Of a stretch of 64,000 bases of DNA, positions 1 to 8,136 are shown in pieces. Position 1 is the stretch's first letter; every line of letters starts with the position of its first letter. The notes below the pieces were generated by a model. It was given only the letters and a program-made list of their open reading frames with translations. It had not been told where the DNA came from and did no database searches. The stretch comes from Profundibacter sp033851955 (GTDB taxonomy: Bacteria > Pseudomonadota > Alphaproteobacteria > Rhodobacterales > Rhodobacteraceae), in the NCBI GenBank assembly GCA_033851955.1, contig JAWSVK010000011.1, positions 1 through 64,000 on the forward strand, read 5' to 3'. Position numbers and translations under genes: made by a program.

Positions 1-312
1 TTGGCTTTGAATTCAGGAGAATGGTTCTTTCGTTTCATCATTGTGAATCGTCTTTCTCATAAGTCGATCCATCTTAACTGCTGGTACGAAATCTTGCGAT
101 CACCTCTCTCTAAGACGTATAAGCCAGAAAGGGCTACGGCCAGTCATATAGATCGCAAGCCCCTTGCGCAGGTGCTTGATCTTTTCAGTCTGGTTTTTGG
201 ATTTTTTGGCCAACGAAAAAGCATCCCAATCAGTGTATAACTGTGTATAGCTTTTACCAGACAATTTTCAAACAGCCAACGCCTGAAATAATACTGCATT
301 ATCAGAGTGTTG
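1..312. other. Window edge, no convincing gene
   Basis: This stretch lies beyond the 3' end of the minus-strand tRNA-Phe. The plus frame is open from base 1 to a stop at 238-240, but the translation has no recognisable motif and a TTG at the very edge as its only start. It looks more AT-rich than the genes to its right. It could be ordinary intergenic DNA or the edge of something inserted at the tRNA 3' end; the window is too short on this side to decide. Confidence 0.4.
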
Positions 313-387
313 TGGTGCCCAGGGGCGGATTTGAACCACCGACACGAGGATTTTCAATCCACTGCTCTACCCCTGAGCTACCCGGGC
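313..387 (-). tRNA. tRNA-Phe (anticodon GAA)
   Basis: Read on the minus strand, a 75-nt cloverleaf starts GCCCGGG and ends CCTGGGC-A-CCA, so the 7-bp acceptor stem pairs with one G-U. The D-arm (TAGCTCAGGGGTAGAGC), the anticodon loop TTGAAAA with anticodon GAA, and a T-arm with loop TTCAAAT are all present. The CCA end is encoded. It lies downstream of yacG in the same orientation with no obvious terminator between them, so processing from a longer transcript is possible. Confidence 0.97.
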
Positions 388-468
388 ACGGGTGAACGAA
401 TTTTACGTTCAGGTCGCGGTGTTCTAGACGTGGGAACCTTTGGTGTCCAGAGCTATTTCACAGAAAGA

Positions 469-651
469 TCAATGCAAATTGTCTGACGCTTTTTCCATCG
501 CCGCTGCAGCCTCATCCATATCTTCATCCGTGTCCGCAGGAATGGTGTAAGATCCGTTGAACCAACGGCCTAAATCCACATCCGCACAGTGTTTGCTGCA
601 AAATGGCCGGAACGCAAAGACCGCCTCTTTTTTACAGCCCGGACAGCTCAT
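469..651 (-). CDS. yacG: DNA gyrase inhibitor YacG family zinc protein
   Basis: A 60-residue protein with the YacG zinc knuckle: CPGC at residues 3-6 and FCSKHC near residues 19-24, followed by the family signature DLGRW. The C-terminal tail is acidic. In E. coli YacG binds GyrB and restrains gyrase; that role is taken from the family. The start was set at 651 because the homologous region begins MSCPGC and the ATG overlaps the rng stop as ATGA, indicating translational coupling. An upstream in-frame extension only reads through rng in another frame. It is the last gene of the maf-rng-yacG group. Confidence 0.9.
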   Translation of the reverse strand: MSCPGCKKEAVFAFRPFCSKHCADVDLGRWFNGSYTIPADTDEDMDEAAAAMEKASDNLH

Positions 652-1688
652 TCTGGCAAACACCCTATGATCGACAGCCGTTCGCGTTTGCGTTGCAGCT
701 CGTAATGGCCAAGCGGCGTCCAACCGACCAGTGATGTATCAATCGTATCCGCCCGAAAGGCGTTGCGCAGCGCATTTTCAAACTGCTTGCGGTCTTTCTT
801 GGACATTGGGGCCAAATCCAGCGTGATTTGCCCGCCCAATCCACGAAGCCGCAACTGGCGCGGCAATTCGCGCGCGCAGGCCAGATTGGCTTTCAGCCCC
901 GCAGCAGGCGACGTGTCGCCGCCTGTATTCACATCAACAGCCACCAGCGCCCGCGTTGGCTCGACATAGATCGACGCCCCACCGCTCAGGCTCACATGGC
1001 TGGTTTCCAACTCAACCAGCGCGTCCAGCACGCCGTGGTCCTCGAATGATCCGTCGTTGCTCGCGACCAAATCAGGCGCATCCCAGTCCCGCCAGCCCAG
1101 ATGATGCGCGTCAGGCCCATCCAGCAGCAATTCAGGCGCATTGCCCTCAGCCCCTTCCATGACGCCGCTTGCGGCACCTCGCATATCAGCAATGTCTTCT
1201 TCGATGTCATCGGCATCCGCCCCGTCACAAGACGAGCGTAAAATCATCCCGAATTCCGAGCCATCCATGCCGATATGAGCAACCTCAAGCAAACGGTCAC
1301 GCTCATCTTCATCACGGATAGAACGCGAAATATTTAACCCAGGTGCGTCCGGTGTCACAATCGCATAGCGGCTCTTAAACAACACCTTATGGGTGACAGG
1401 CACCGCCTTGCCATCCTCAGCGTAACCCGTGACCTGAACCAGCATCGCTTGGCCGGGGCTAAGCCCCTTGCCTTGACGCAAAAATGCGGTGTCGCCTTTG
1501 GGAAGGCGCAAGATCATGCCGCCCTGCCCTTTAAGTGGACGATCCACAATCGCACGGTAAATCGCCCCCGGCGTGGGGCCAGCATTGTCCGGTGGGGACA
1601 GCAGTAAATCCTGCAACCGCCCCTCGACCATCAAGGCCGCTGCGGGCCTCTCGTTAATATGATCTAACGCAACCAAAGTGCCCTTCAT
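648..1688 (-). CDS. rng: Ribonuclease E/G-like endoribonuclease, short form
   Basis: A protein of 346 residues related to the catalytic half of RNase E/G, which cleaves single-stranded A/U-rich RNA near 5' monophosphates and matures rRNA. An S1-like segment occupies about residues 30-115. The DNase I-like motif IYVEPTRALVAVDVNTG carries the first catalytic aspartate and GGQITLDLAPM the second. It is much shorter than RNase G (about 490 residues): it stops where the CPxC zinc-link would begin, so the tetramerisation link and small domain are absent. ATG at 1688 overlaps the maf stop (ATGA) and was preferred over a TTG two codons upstream. Activity without the zinc link is uncertain. Confidence 0.85.
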   Translation of the reverse strand: MKGTLVALDHINERPAAALMVEGRLQDLLLSPPDNAGPTPGAIYRAIVDRPLKGQGGMILRLPKGDTAFLRQGKGLSPGQAMLVQVTGYAEDGKAVPVTHKVLFKSRYAIVTPDAPGLNISRSIRDEDERDRLLEVAHIGMDGSEFGMILRSSCDGADADDIEEDIADMRGAASGVMEGAEGNAPELLLDGPDAHHLGWRDWDAPDLVASNDGSFEDHGVLDALVELETSHVSLSGGASIYVEPTRALVAVDVNTGGDTSPAAGLKANLACARELPRQLRLRGLGGQITLDLAPMSKKDRKQFENALRNAFRADTIDTSLVGWTPLGHYELQRKRERLSIIGCLPE

Positions 1689-2266
1689 GACCAACCTTTC
1701 AAAACCGGATATCCCGCTGTGCGTAACATTTGCGCCGCCTCAACAACAGGCAACCCCATCACAGCGCTGAATGAACCGCTAATCCATGGAATGAACGCCC
1801 CCGCCGGCCCTTGGATGGCATAGCCACCCGCCTTGCCGCGCCAATCATCACTTGCCAGATAAGCGTTCAATTCTTCATCTGATAGACGTTTCATTTTAAC
1901 ACTGGTGACAACATCGCGCTGCCACGTTTTGTCACCGCGTTTCACCGCCAGCGCCGTGATCACCTTGTGACGACGACCGGCCAATGCCAGCAAAAACTCT
2001 GCGGCCTGCCCCGCGTCCTCGGGCTTGCCCATTATCCGGCGGCCCAGCGCTACTGTTGTGTCAGCGCAAAGTACTATTTCGTCAGGCGCGGCCGTGACCG
2101 CCAGCGCCTTTTCATAGGCTATCCGCGTGCAATAAGGGCGCGGCAGCTCACCTTTCAGGGGTGTTTCGTCAATATCGGGCGGGCGAACATCATCCGCCAC
2201 CACCCCGATCTGCGCCAGCAATTCGGCCCGTCGCGGACTGCCAGAGCCCAGAACCAGCCGGACCAT
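1685..2266 (-). CDS. maf: Maf family nucleoside triphosphate pyrophosphatase
   Basis: A 193-residue Maf/HAM1-fold protein. It opens with the typical LGSGSPRR substrate-binding loop, followed by the DIDE motif, CADTTVALG, and the central GKAGGYAIQG segment. Maf proteins hydrolyse non-canonical or modified nucleotides (dTTP/UTP or m7GTP types depending on subgroup) to monophosphates, a house-cleaning role; the exact substrate cannot be read from sequence alone. It lies 4 nt downstream of infA and overlaps rng by 4 nt, so infA-maf-rng-yacG probably form one operon. Confidence 0.93.
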   Translation of the reverse strand: MVRLVLGSGSPRRAELLAQIGVVADDVRPPDIDETPLKGELPRPYCTRIAYEKALAVTAAPDEIVLCADTTVALGRRIMGKPEDAGQAAEFLLALAGRRHKVITALAVKRGDKTWQRDVVTSVKMKRLSDEELNAYLASDDWRGKAGGYAIQGPAGAFIPWISGSFSAVMGLPVVEAAQMLRTAGYPVLKGWS

Positions 2267-2270
2267 CGGT

Positions 2271-2489
2271 TTACTTGAAACGATAGTTGATGCGACCCTT
2301 GGTCAGGTCATAAGGGGTCATTTCGACCTGTACCTTATCACCCGCCAGAACGCGGATACGGTTCTTGCGCATTTTACCTGCCGTATGTGCGATGATCTCA
2401 TGGCCGTTTTCCAGCTCGACCCGAAATGTCGCATTTGGCAGGAGTTCCTTTACGACGCCGGGAAATTCGAGCAGTTCTTCCTTAGCCAT
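2271..2489 (-). CDS. infA: Translation initiation factor IF-1
   Basis: A 72-residue OB-fold protein of the expected size, starting MAKEELLEFPG and containing the near-invariant NATFRVELENGH and HTAGKMRKNRIRVLAGDKV segments. It binds the ribosomal A site during initiation. The ATG at 2489 is preceded by AAGGA at a 6-nt spacing; an in-frame TTG two codons upstream is less likely. First gene of the infA-maf-rng-yacG run. Confidence 0.97.
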   Translation of the reverse strand: MAKEELLEFPGVVKELLPNATFRVELENGHEIIAHTAGKMRKNRIRVLAGDKVQVEMTPYDLTKGRINYRFK

Positions 2490-2693
2490 GGTCAATCCTT
2501 GTGTTATCCGCCCACCATAGTGTGAGCGTCCCTTAGATGGGGCGGTTCAGCCAGATATTCAAGGGAAATCACGTAGGCTGACCCGTAAACATGCCGATAT
2601 GACAGGAATATTGCCACAAGCGGCTATAATACCTCTGTCTCGTGGGCTAAAATTCCTTCAATAAGGCAGGAAACACGATACAGGAGCAATACC

Positions 2694-3446
2694 ATGTGCT
2701 GGAGTGGAGAGGCATCAACCGCGTTGGCGATTGCTGGTTTTGGCGTCACCGCCTTTGCGGCCTACAAAAAAGAGCCCGCGGCGCTTTGGATCACGCTTGG
2801 CTTTTTCTCGTCAATGGAGCTGCTACAGGCGCTCTCCTACCCTGTGATCGGCCAATGCGGAGCACCGGCTAATAGGGCGCTCAGTATCGCAAGCTTTATC
2901 CATGTCGCGCTGCAGCCGTTCTTTTTCAATCTTCTGGCGCTCTATTTTATCCCCATCATAGTGCGCAAACGCATCCAGAAAACCGTCTATGCCCTATGTA
3001 CTGTCGCTGCAGGCGTCACGTTCTTGCAAATGATCCCAAGCGAAACGCTCGGAGCCTGCTCGGAGCATCGGGCCATGTGTGGTGCGCAATTTTGCACCCT
3101 GCCCGGCAATTGGCATTTGGCGTGGGAGTTTCCCTTTAACGGCTGGGGCAATGATTTCATCACCCACTCAAACTGGCTGATCCGTTGGTTCCCTCATGCC
3201 ATGGTCGCCTATAATTTGGCTGTTTTCGTCATGCCGGTTATCTATGGCTCTTGGAAAATCACTGCCTATCAGTTCCTGCTCGGCCCGATCCTTGTTAGCC
3301 AGTTGACCGACAACATTAATGAGGCCCCCGCCATCTGGTGCCTGATGTCCATTGGCATCGTGTTTTTGGTGATGAGTTCGCCACTACGGGGCTGGATGCG
3401 GGTACATCGTTGGCTGTTTTGGAGCCCCGCGGCCAAGCCTGCCTAA
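2694..3446 (+). CDS. Conserved membrane protein, DUF5765-like
   Basis: A 250-residue polytopic protein beginning MCWSGEAS, with about seven hydrophobic segments and several cysteines in a soluble loop around residues 110-140 (CSEHRAMC, then C and C again). The opening motif and length match a Rhodobacterales/Proteobacteria membrane family I recall as DUF5765; its function is unknown. AGGAG lies 9 nt before the ATG. It is read opposite to its neighbours, sits inside a gene series that is otherwise all minus, and overlaps the 3' end of the phosphatase gene by 4 bp. Confidence 0.75.
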   Translation: MCWSGEASTALAIAGFGVTAFAAYKKEPAALWITLGFFSSMELLQALSYPVIGQCGAPANRALSIASFIHVALQPFFFNLLALYFIPIIVRKRIQKTVYALCTVAAGVTFLQMIPSETLGACSEHRAMCGAQFCTLPGNWHLAWEFPFNGWGNDFITHSNWLIRWFPHAMVAYNLAVFVMPVIYGSWKITAYQFLLGPILVSQLTDNINEAPAIWCLMSIGIVFLVMSSPLRGWMRVHRWLFWSPAAKPA

Positions 3447-3919
3447 GACGGCATATCCGTGCTTGGCTCAACGGGCGGCCCGAACCGCGCTAACAACTTG
3501 GCCCTGATCTGGTCCCGCGTTTGGCGGTACGACATTAGCTTGGCCTCACGCCCATCCCCAAGGCCGGTGGGGTCCAGCACCGGCCAATACTCCACATCCA
3601 TATGGTAAAACCGCGTGAAATCCAGCGCATGGCGCTGGCTGGCAGGTGACAGACATACGACCAAATCATAACCGGTTAAATCGTCGCCCCATTCCTGCAT
3701 GTCATCAAAGGACCGTGCTTGATGACGCGACAATTCGACCCCGATTTCCTGACACACCGCTATAGCAAACCCGTCGATTTCCAGATCGCTTTTCACCCCA
3801 GCCGATTGCACATAGATCGAATGGCCATAAAGCTGTTTCATCATTCCCTCAGCCATCGGTGAGCGCACTGCATTATGATCACAGCAAAACAACACAGAGG
3901 TGGGGGCGTTGTCGCTCAT
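3443..3919 (-). CDS. Low-molecular-weight protein-tyrosine-phosphatase/arsenate reductase-like protein
   Basis: A 158-residue protein with the CX5R phosphate loop CDHNAVRS (Cys13, Arg19) and the general-acid DP loop in VLDPTG. This is the low-molecular-weight phosphatase fold shared by protein tyrosine phosphatases and ArsC-type arsenate reductases. The additional cysteines expected of a thioredoxin-coupled ArsC relay are not obvious, so phosphatase activity is the better guess. It lies 3 nt downstream of the UPF0262 gene, consistent with a hisD-UPF0262-phosphatase operon found in many alphaproteobacteria. Confidence 0.85.
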   Translation of the reverse strand: MSDNAPTSVLFCCDHNAVRSPMAEGMMKQLYGHSIYVQSAGVKSDLEIDGFAIAVCQEIGVELSRHQARSFDDMQEWGDDLTGYDLVVCLSPASQRHALDFTRFYHMDVEYWPVLDPTGLGDGREAKLMSYRQTRDQIRAKLLARFGPPVEPSTDMPS

Positions 3920-3922
3920 CCG

Positions 3923-4405
3923 CTATCCGCCAAAATGCAAAACGCAAATCAGCGTGAACAGGCGGCGCGCAGTGGCAATGTCGACAATCGCTTTGCCCTC
4001 TAGGCGCTCTTGTAAAATGCGCCCCCCTTCGTCGTGAATACCGCGTCGCGCCATGTCGATGGTCTCGATTTGGCTTGGGGGCAGCGTTTTCACCGCGTCA
4101 AAGTAGCTTTCGCAAATCATGAAGTAATCTTTCACAACTTGGCGAAACGGCCCCAGAGACAGGTGAAATTCACCCGCCTTTTCTAGCGCATCCGTGGTGA
4201 CGTCAAACACCAAACGCCGCTCGCGGATCGCCAGCGTTAACCGGTAAGGACCAGCTGGCGGAACCACATCGCCGCGAGTCGGCAATCCGAAACTGTTCTC
4301 TTCCAACAGATCGAACACCGCGACTTTACGCTCTTGTTCAATCTCGGGTGTTGGGGCGGCAAGACCACTGTCGTCTATCTCGATATGGCTTATGCAATCA
4401 GTCAT
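3923..4405 (-). CDS. UPF0262 family protein
   Basis: A 160-residue soluble protein recognised as UPF0262 by its composition and context: ERKVAVFDLLEEN near the N-terminus, GPYRLTLAIRERRLVFDV in the middle and LGPFRQVVKDYFMICESY. No enzymatic motif is apparent and no function is established. Its start overlaps the end of hisD by 8 nt, so the two are probably co-translated; this neighbourhood is conserved across alphaproteobacteria. Confidence 0.85.
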   Translation of the reverse strand: MTDCISHIEIDDSGLAAPTPEIEQERKVAVFDLLEENSFGLPTRGDVVPPAGPYRLTLAIRERRLVFDVTTDALEKAGEFHLSLGPFRQVVKDYFMICESYFDAVKTLPPSQIETIDMARRGIHDEGGRILQERLEGKAIVDIATARRLFTLICVLHFGG

Positions 4406-5702
4406 TGTTCAACCTGTCCAGCCGCGCACGCACGGACAACCCGTGTGCCTCAAGGCTCTCGGAAATCGCCAACCGCTCGGCCGAGGGACCGATGGCCGCC
4501 AGCGCTTGCGGGCTCATTTTACTCAACGTGGTGCGTTTTAGAAAATCCATCACCGACAGACCGGACGAAAACCGTGCCGAACGCGCTGTGGGCAGCACAT
4601 GGTTTGGCCCGCCAACGTAATCGCCTATCGCTTCTGGTGTCCATGCACCGATAAAAATCGCGCCTGCGTGCTTCACTTTAGTGGCCATCTCATCCGCCTC
4701 TGCAACACATAATTCCAGATGCTCAGGCGCAATCCTGTCGGACAACGCCACCGCTTCCTCCATGTTACGCACAATGATCACCGCACCAAAATCTCGCCAG
4801 CTGGCCGATGCAATTGTGCGACGTTCCAAAGTCTGCAAACGGGTTTCAACCGCCTCGGCAACGCTTGCCCCAAAGGCCGCGTCATCCGTGATCAAGATCG
4901 ACTGCGCACTCTCGTCATGCTCGGCTTGCGACAGCAGATCCACCGCCAGCCAATCCGGCTCGTTGTTGCGATCTGCGATCACCAAAATCTCGCTTGGTCC
5001 GGCGATCATGTCGATGCCAACCTTGCCAAAAACCCGTCGCTTGGCCGCCGCGACAAAAGCGTTGCCAGGTCCGGTGATTTTATCAACCGGCGCAATGGTA
5101 TTGGTGCCATAAGCCAGCGCCGCCACCGCTTGCGCCCCGCCAATGCGGTAAATTTCGTCAACACCCGCGATACGTGCCGCCAGCAAAACCAGCGGATTGC
5201 AAATGCCATCCGGCGTCGGCACCACAATTGCCAAGCGCCCAACGCCCGCCACCTTGGCAGGTATCGCGTTCATCAACACGCTCGACGGGTAAGACGCCAA
5301 TCCTCCGGGCACATACAGCCCTGCGGCGTCCACTGGCCCCCAACGCCAACCCAAAGTCGCGCCGGCCTCATCGGTCCAGCTGGCATCTTCCGGCATCTGG
5401 CGGGTGTGATAAGCCTCGATACGGGCGGCGGCCAATTCCAACGCCGCACGGTCTGCATCCGACACTTTGGCGCATTCCGCCTCAATCTCTTCTGGGCTGA
5501 ACGCCATGGTTTCAGGCGTTAGTTCCAAGCGATCAAACTTAGCCGTCAACGCAATCACCGCAGCATCTCCACGGGCACGCACGTCAGCGATTATGTCAGC
5601 CACCACCGCATCTACATCTGGCGAATCTTCGCGTTTTGTGGTCAGGAAGGCAGCGAAATCCGCCTCAAATTCAGCGTCAGATGTGTTCAAAAACAAAGGC
5701 AC
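4398..5702 (-). CDS. hisD: Histidinol dehydrogenase
   Basis: Catalyses the last two steps of histidine biosynthesis, L-histidinol to L-histidine with two NAD. The 434-residue product shows the family landmarks: VPGGLASYPSSVLMNAIPA, TGPGNAFVAAAKR, the zinc-ligand segment LLSQAEHDE, the catalytic APEHLEL and GDYVGGPNHVLPT. The GTG start at 5702 was chosen because homology begins at VPLFLNTSD, GGAG lies 8-9 nt upstream, and this start comes 4 nt after the DUF2948 stop; the upstream in-frame ATG would overlap DUF2948 with unrelated sequence. No other his genes are in the window, so the pathway is scattered. Confidence 0.97.
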   Translation of the reverse strand: MPLFLNTSDAEFEADFAAFLTTKREDSPDVDAVVADIIADVRARGDAAVIALTAKFDRLELTPETMAFSPEEIEAECAKVSDADRAALELAAARIEAYHTRQMPEDASWTDEAGATLGWRWGPVDAAGLYVPGGLASYPSSVLMNAIPAKVAGVGRLAIVVPTPDGICNPLVLLAARIAGVDEIYRIGGAQAVAALAYGTNTIAPVDKITGPGNAFVAAAKRRVFGKVGIDMIAGPSEILVIADRNNEPDWLAVDLLSQAEHDESAQSILITDDAAFGASVAEAVETRLQTLERRTIASASWRDFGAVIIVRNMEEAVALSDRIAPEHLELCVAEADEMATKVKHAGAIFIGAWTPEAIGDYVGGPNHVLPTARSARFSSGLSVMDFLKRTTLSKMSPQALAAIGPSAERLAISESLEAHGLSVRARLDRLNND

Positions 5703-5706
5703 AGGC

Positions 5707-6186
5707 CTACTCCGGATGTTTGGGGGCAGAATGGGAGGGGGCAACATAAGGTCGAGTCACATCCTTAAGCGCCACGTCCAAACATTCAACGTCCAGCGCG
5801 ATCACGCCGTCACCCGCTAAGGTCAGTTCAATACGGCCAGTGCCGTCTTTGCCGGCCTCGAACGCCAATGAGAGCAACGACATCACCGTTTCGTTGTCAT
5901 CGCGAGAAACGCCCTGCGTCTGAACCTTGAGCACATCATTGATCACCAGCACCGACTGCACCCGCTCAAAATCTCGCTTGGCCGTTTCGGCCTTGGCGTG
6001 ATCTTCCCAGCGAAACCGGTTCAACAGGATGGCGAAACGGCGTTGATCAGCCTGCCAAGTCATTTCATTGGCTGGAAACACCGCGTCTTGCGCCAAAGCC
6101 GCCAAGATCGCCAGATCATCCGCGTCCTCAGCCCTTAGCCGCAGCGGCGCTTCGCCGCCATCCTCAAATTTTGCGTCCTCAACCAT
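5707..6186 (-). CDS. DUF2948 family protein
   Basis: A 159-residue alphaproteobacterial protein with LRLRAEDADDLAILAALAQDA near the N-terminus and FAILLNRFRWED, which I recognise as DUF2948. No catalytic motif is visible and its role is unknown. The ATG shares one base with the murA stop codon, and hisD follows after 4 nt, so murA-DUF2948-hisD appear co-transcribed. Confidence 0.85.
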   Translation of the reverse strand: MVEDAKFEDGGEAPLRLRAEDADDLAILAALAQDAVFPANEMTWQADQRRFAILLNRFRWEDHAKAETAKRDFERVQSVLVINDVLKVQTQGVSRDDNETVMSLLSLAFEAGKDGTGRIELTLAGDGVIALDVECLDVALKDVTRPYVAPSHSAPKHPE

Positions 6187-7451
6187 TATTCTTTAATCCG
6201 TTCAATTTTAGCACCGACACCGCGCAACTTAGCCACAACATGCTCATAGCCGCGATCGAGATGGTAAACGCGGCTGACTTTGGTCTCGCCCTCAGCCGCC
6301 AATCCCGCCAAAATCAACGACACCGAAGCCCGCAGATCGGTCGCCATCACAGGCGCGCCCTTAAGTTTCTGAACACCCTTCACCGTAGCCTGGCCGCCTT
6401 GGACCTCGATGTTGGCCCCCATGCGGATCAATTCTGGTGCGTGCATAAAACGGTTCTCAAAAATCTTCTCTTCCAAAACGCTGGTGCCCTCAGCGGTGCA
6501 AAGCAGGGCCATCATCTGAGCCTGCAAATCGGTTGGAAAGCCTGGGAACGGCTCGGTCACGATATCGACCGCCTGTAGAGTTTCGTTGCGACGCTTAACT
6601 TTTAGACCGCGCTTGGTCTCTGTCACGTCAATGCCGATCTGGTCCAGCTTTTCAACAAAAGCCTCCACCAAATCAAGGCGCCCGCCGATCAATTCAACCT
6701 CGCCCCCAGCAAACGCCGGTGCCAGCATGTAAGTGCCAAGCTCGATCCGGTCCGTAACAACGGGATGTGTCGCACCATGCAGGCTCTCGACGCCCTCGAT
6801 TGTGATCGACGAAGTGCCATCGCCGGTGATCTGCGCGCCCATGCGGCGCAGGCAATCAGCCAGATCAACGATTTCAGGTTCGCGCGCCGCGTTGTTGATA
6901 ACGGTGGTGCCTTTGGCCAAAGTCGCCGCCATCATCACATTTTCAGTGGCCCCGACAGAAGCAAAGTGAAAATCAATCACCGCGCCCTGCAATCCGTCCG
7001 GCACTTCGGCGTGCAGATATCCGTCTTTTAGTTCAATCACTGCCCCCATCGCTTCGAGCGCTGTGACGTGAATGTCCATCGGACGCGCACCGATCGCGCA
7101 GCCACCAGGCAAGGAAACGACAGCTTTGCGATGCCGCGCCAACAACGGCCCCAGCACCAGGTTCGAGGCCCGCATTTTGCGCACAATGTCGTAATGAGCC
7201 AGCGGGTTGTCGGCACCATGGCTGGACAGCACCAAAACGCGGCCCTCGTCCAAACTGGACACTTCAGCCCCCAAGGACTGCAACAGATCCGTCATGGTTT
7301 TGATGTCGGAGAGACGCGGCGCGTTGGTCAGCGTCAACGGCTCGGCCGACAGCAGCGTGGCCGGCATCAACGCCAGACAGGCGTTCTTGGCCCCCGCAAT
7401 CGGAATTTCGCCATTCAGCGGACCGCCACCCGTTACAACAATTGAATCCAT
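6186..7451 (-). CDS. murA: UDP-N-acetylglucosamine 1-carboxyvinyltransferase
   Basis: First committed step of peptidoglycan synthesis: transfer of enolpyruvyl from PEP to UDP-GlcNAc in the cytoplasm. The 421-residue length is typical. The N-terminal PLNGEIPIAGAKNACL, the active-site loop LPGGCAIGARP with Cys118 (the fosfomycin target, so sensitivity at the target is expected), and the C-terminal DLRASVSLILAGLAAEG are all intact. The start is 10 nt downstream of a small basic ORF in the same direction. Confidence 0.97.
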   Translation of the reverse strand: MDSIVVTGGGPLNGEIPIAGAKNACLALMPATLLSAEPLTLTNAPRLSDIKTMTDLLQSLGAEVSSLDEGRVLVLSSHGADNPLAHYDIVRKMRASNLVLGPLLARHRKAVVSLPGGCAIGARPMDIHVTALEAMGAVIELKDGYLHAEVPDGLQGAVIDFHFASVGATENVMMAATLAKGTTVINNAAREPEIVDLADCLRRMGAQITGDGTSSITIEGVESLHGATHPVVTDRIELGTYMLAPAFAGGEVELIGGRLDLVEAFVEKLDQIGIDVTETKRGLKVKRRNETLQAVDIVTEPFPGFPTDLQAQMMALLCTAEGTSVLEEKIFENRFMHAPELIRMGANIEVQGGQATVKGVQKLKGAPVMATDLRASVSLILAGLAAEGETKVSRVYHLDRGYEHVVAKLRGVGAKIERIKE

Positions 7452-7461
7452 ATACTTTGCC

Positions 7462-7626
7462 CTACTCTTTTTTATCTTGCGCTGCGGTCGTCGCCTTGCG
7501 ACCCCGTGCCTGTGCCTTACGCCTTGCCATATTCGTCTTTAACGCCGCCTTCAATCGCGCATCACGTCGCGCGCGCTCGGCTGCCTTGGTTTCGTTACCT
7601 GTTTGTGTGCTTGTTTCTTTGGTCAT
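7462..7626 (-). CDS. Small basic protein upstream of murA
   Basis: A 54-codon frame begins MTKETSTQTGNETKAAERAR and continues with alternating Arg/Ala/Lys (RDARLKAALKTNMARRKAQA). It is strongly charged and predicted helical, with no membrane segment. GAGAGGG lies about 5 nt before the ATG, and the murA ATG follows its stop after 10 nt. I recall similar short RLKAALKANMARRKAQ-type ORFs ahead of murA in Rhodobacterales, which together with the ribosome site supports a real gene. Function unknown; a nucleic-acid or ribosome partner would fit the composition but is a guess. Confidence 0.65.
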   Translation of the reverse strand: MTKETSTQTGNETKAAERARRDARLKAALKTNMARRKAQARGRKATTAAQDKKE

Positions 7627-7715
7627 AAGACCCTCTCTATAGCAGGGTGCTAAAAGGGTCCAGATTGCGCTTGCGTCAAATCATAATTACGCCTATTCAA
7701 CCGCCACTCAGGTGC

Positions 7716-7790
7716 GCTGCTGTAGCTCAGTGGTAGAGCGCGTCATTGGTAATGACGAGGTCGGGAGTTCAATTCTCCCCAGCAGCACCA
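7716..7790 (+). tRNA. tRNA-Thr (anticodon GGT)
   Basis: A 75-nt cloverleaf starts GCTGCTG and ends CAGCAGC-A-CCA, giving a perfect 7-bp acceptor stem. The anticodon arm is CGTCA-TTGGTAA-TGACG, with GGT reading threonine ACC/ACT codons. The D-arm TAGCTCAGTGGTAGAGC and T-arm GGGAG-TTCAATT-CTCCC are regular, and CCA is encoded. It stands alone at the left edge of the tad locus. Confidence 0.97.
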
Positions 7791-8136
7791 CGGGCTTTCC
7801 CCTTAGAAAGCCAAAACGCCCAATAAGCAGAAAAGCGGTAGGCGTTTTGCAAAACCGACGAGAGTCCCCAACACCAAGCCCTCGCCACCCCAATTTCCCA
7901 ATGTTCGATTTAAACAATTCTCCCGCCACCAAGGTTCGGCGCTAAAAACCGGCACACCATCTAGACGTTAATGTGCATTTCACCCCCACAAATTGCGCTG
8001 TGTTGCGGCTTATCCACATAAAAACAATCAACCAAGCGTTTGATTCTTGCAAAAAAATTCAGATTCAGGCAATGTACGCGGTAATTGGGCAAATATAGAC
8101 CCGCAATCGAGCTAGTGATCAGAGAGGCAGATCACA
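7791..8136 (+). other. Gene-free leader between tRNA-Thr and the tad secretin
   Basis: No open frame longer than about 16 codons reads from an ATG on the plus strand, so neither a Flp pilin nor cpaB is hidden here. An 8-bp inverted repeat (7813-7820 with 7841-7848, AAAACGCC/GGCGTTTT) may help end the tRNA transcript. The last 150 bases are AT-rich and probably contain the tad promoter, but no -35/-10 pair is convincing. Confidence 0.5.
8115..8135 (+). promoter_or_regulatory. Inverted repeat enclosing the cpaC ribosome-binding site
   Basis: GTGATC (8115-8120) and GATCAC (8130-8135) are perfect inverted repeats around AGAGAGGCA, which contains the Shine-Dalgarno sequence; the ATG follows at 8137. 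In RNA this would present the ribosome site in a 9-nt loop. Whether it is regulatory or coincidental is not known. Confidence 0.4.

Noticed and set aside
4719..5522. 267-codon plus-strand frame opposite hisD
   Set aside because: Arg/His-rich shadow of the hisD coding strand.
7708..7945. Open frames on both strands across the tRNA-Thr
   Set aside because: They only translate the tRNA gene and its flank; no ribosome site or family similarity.
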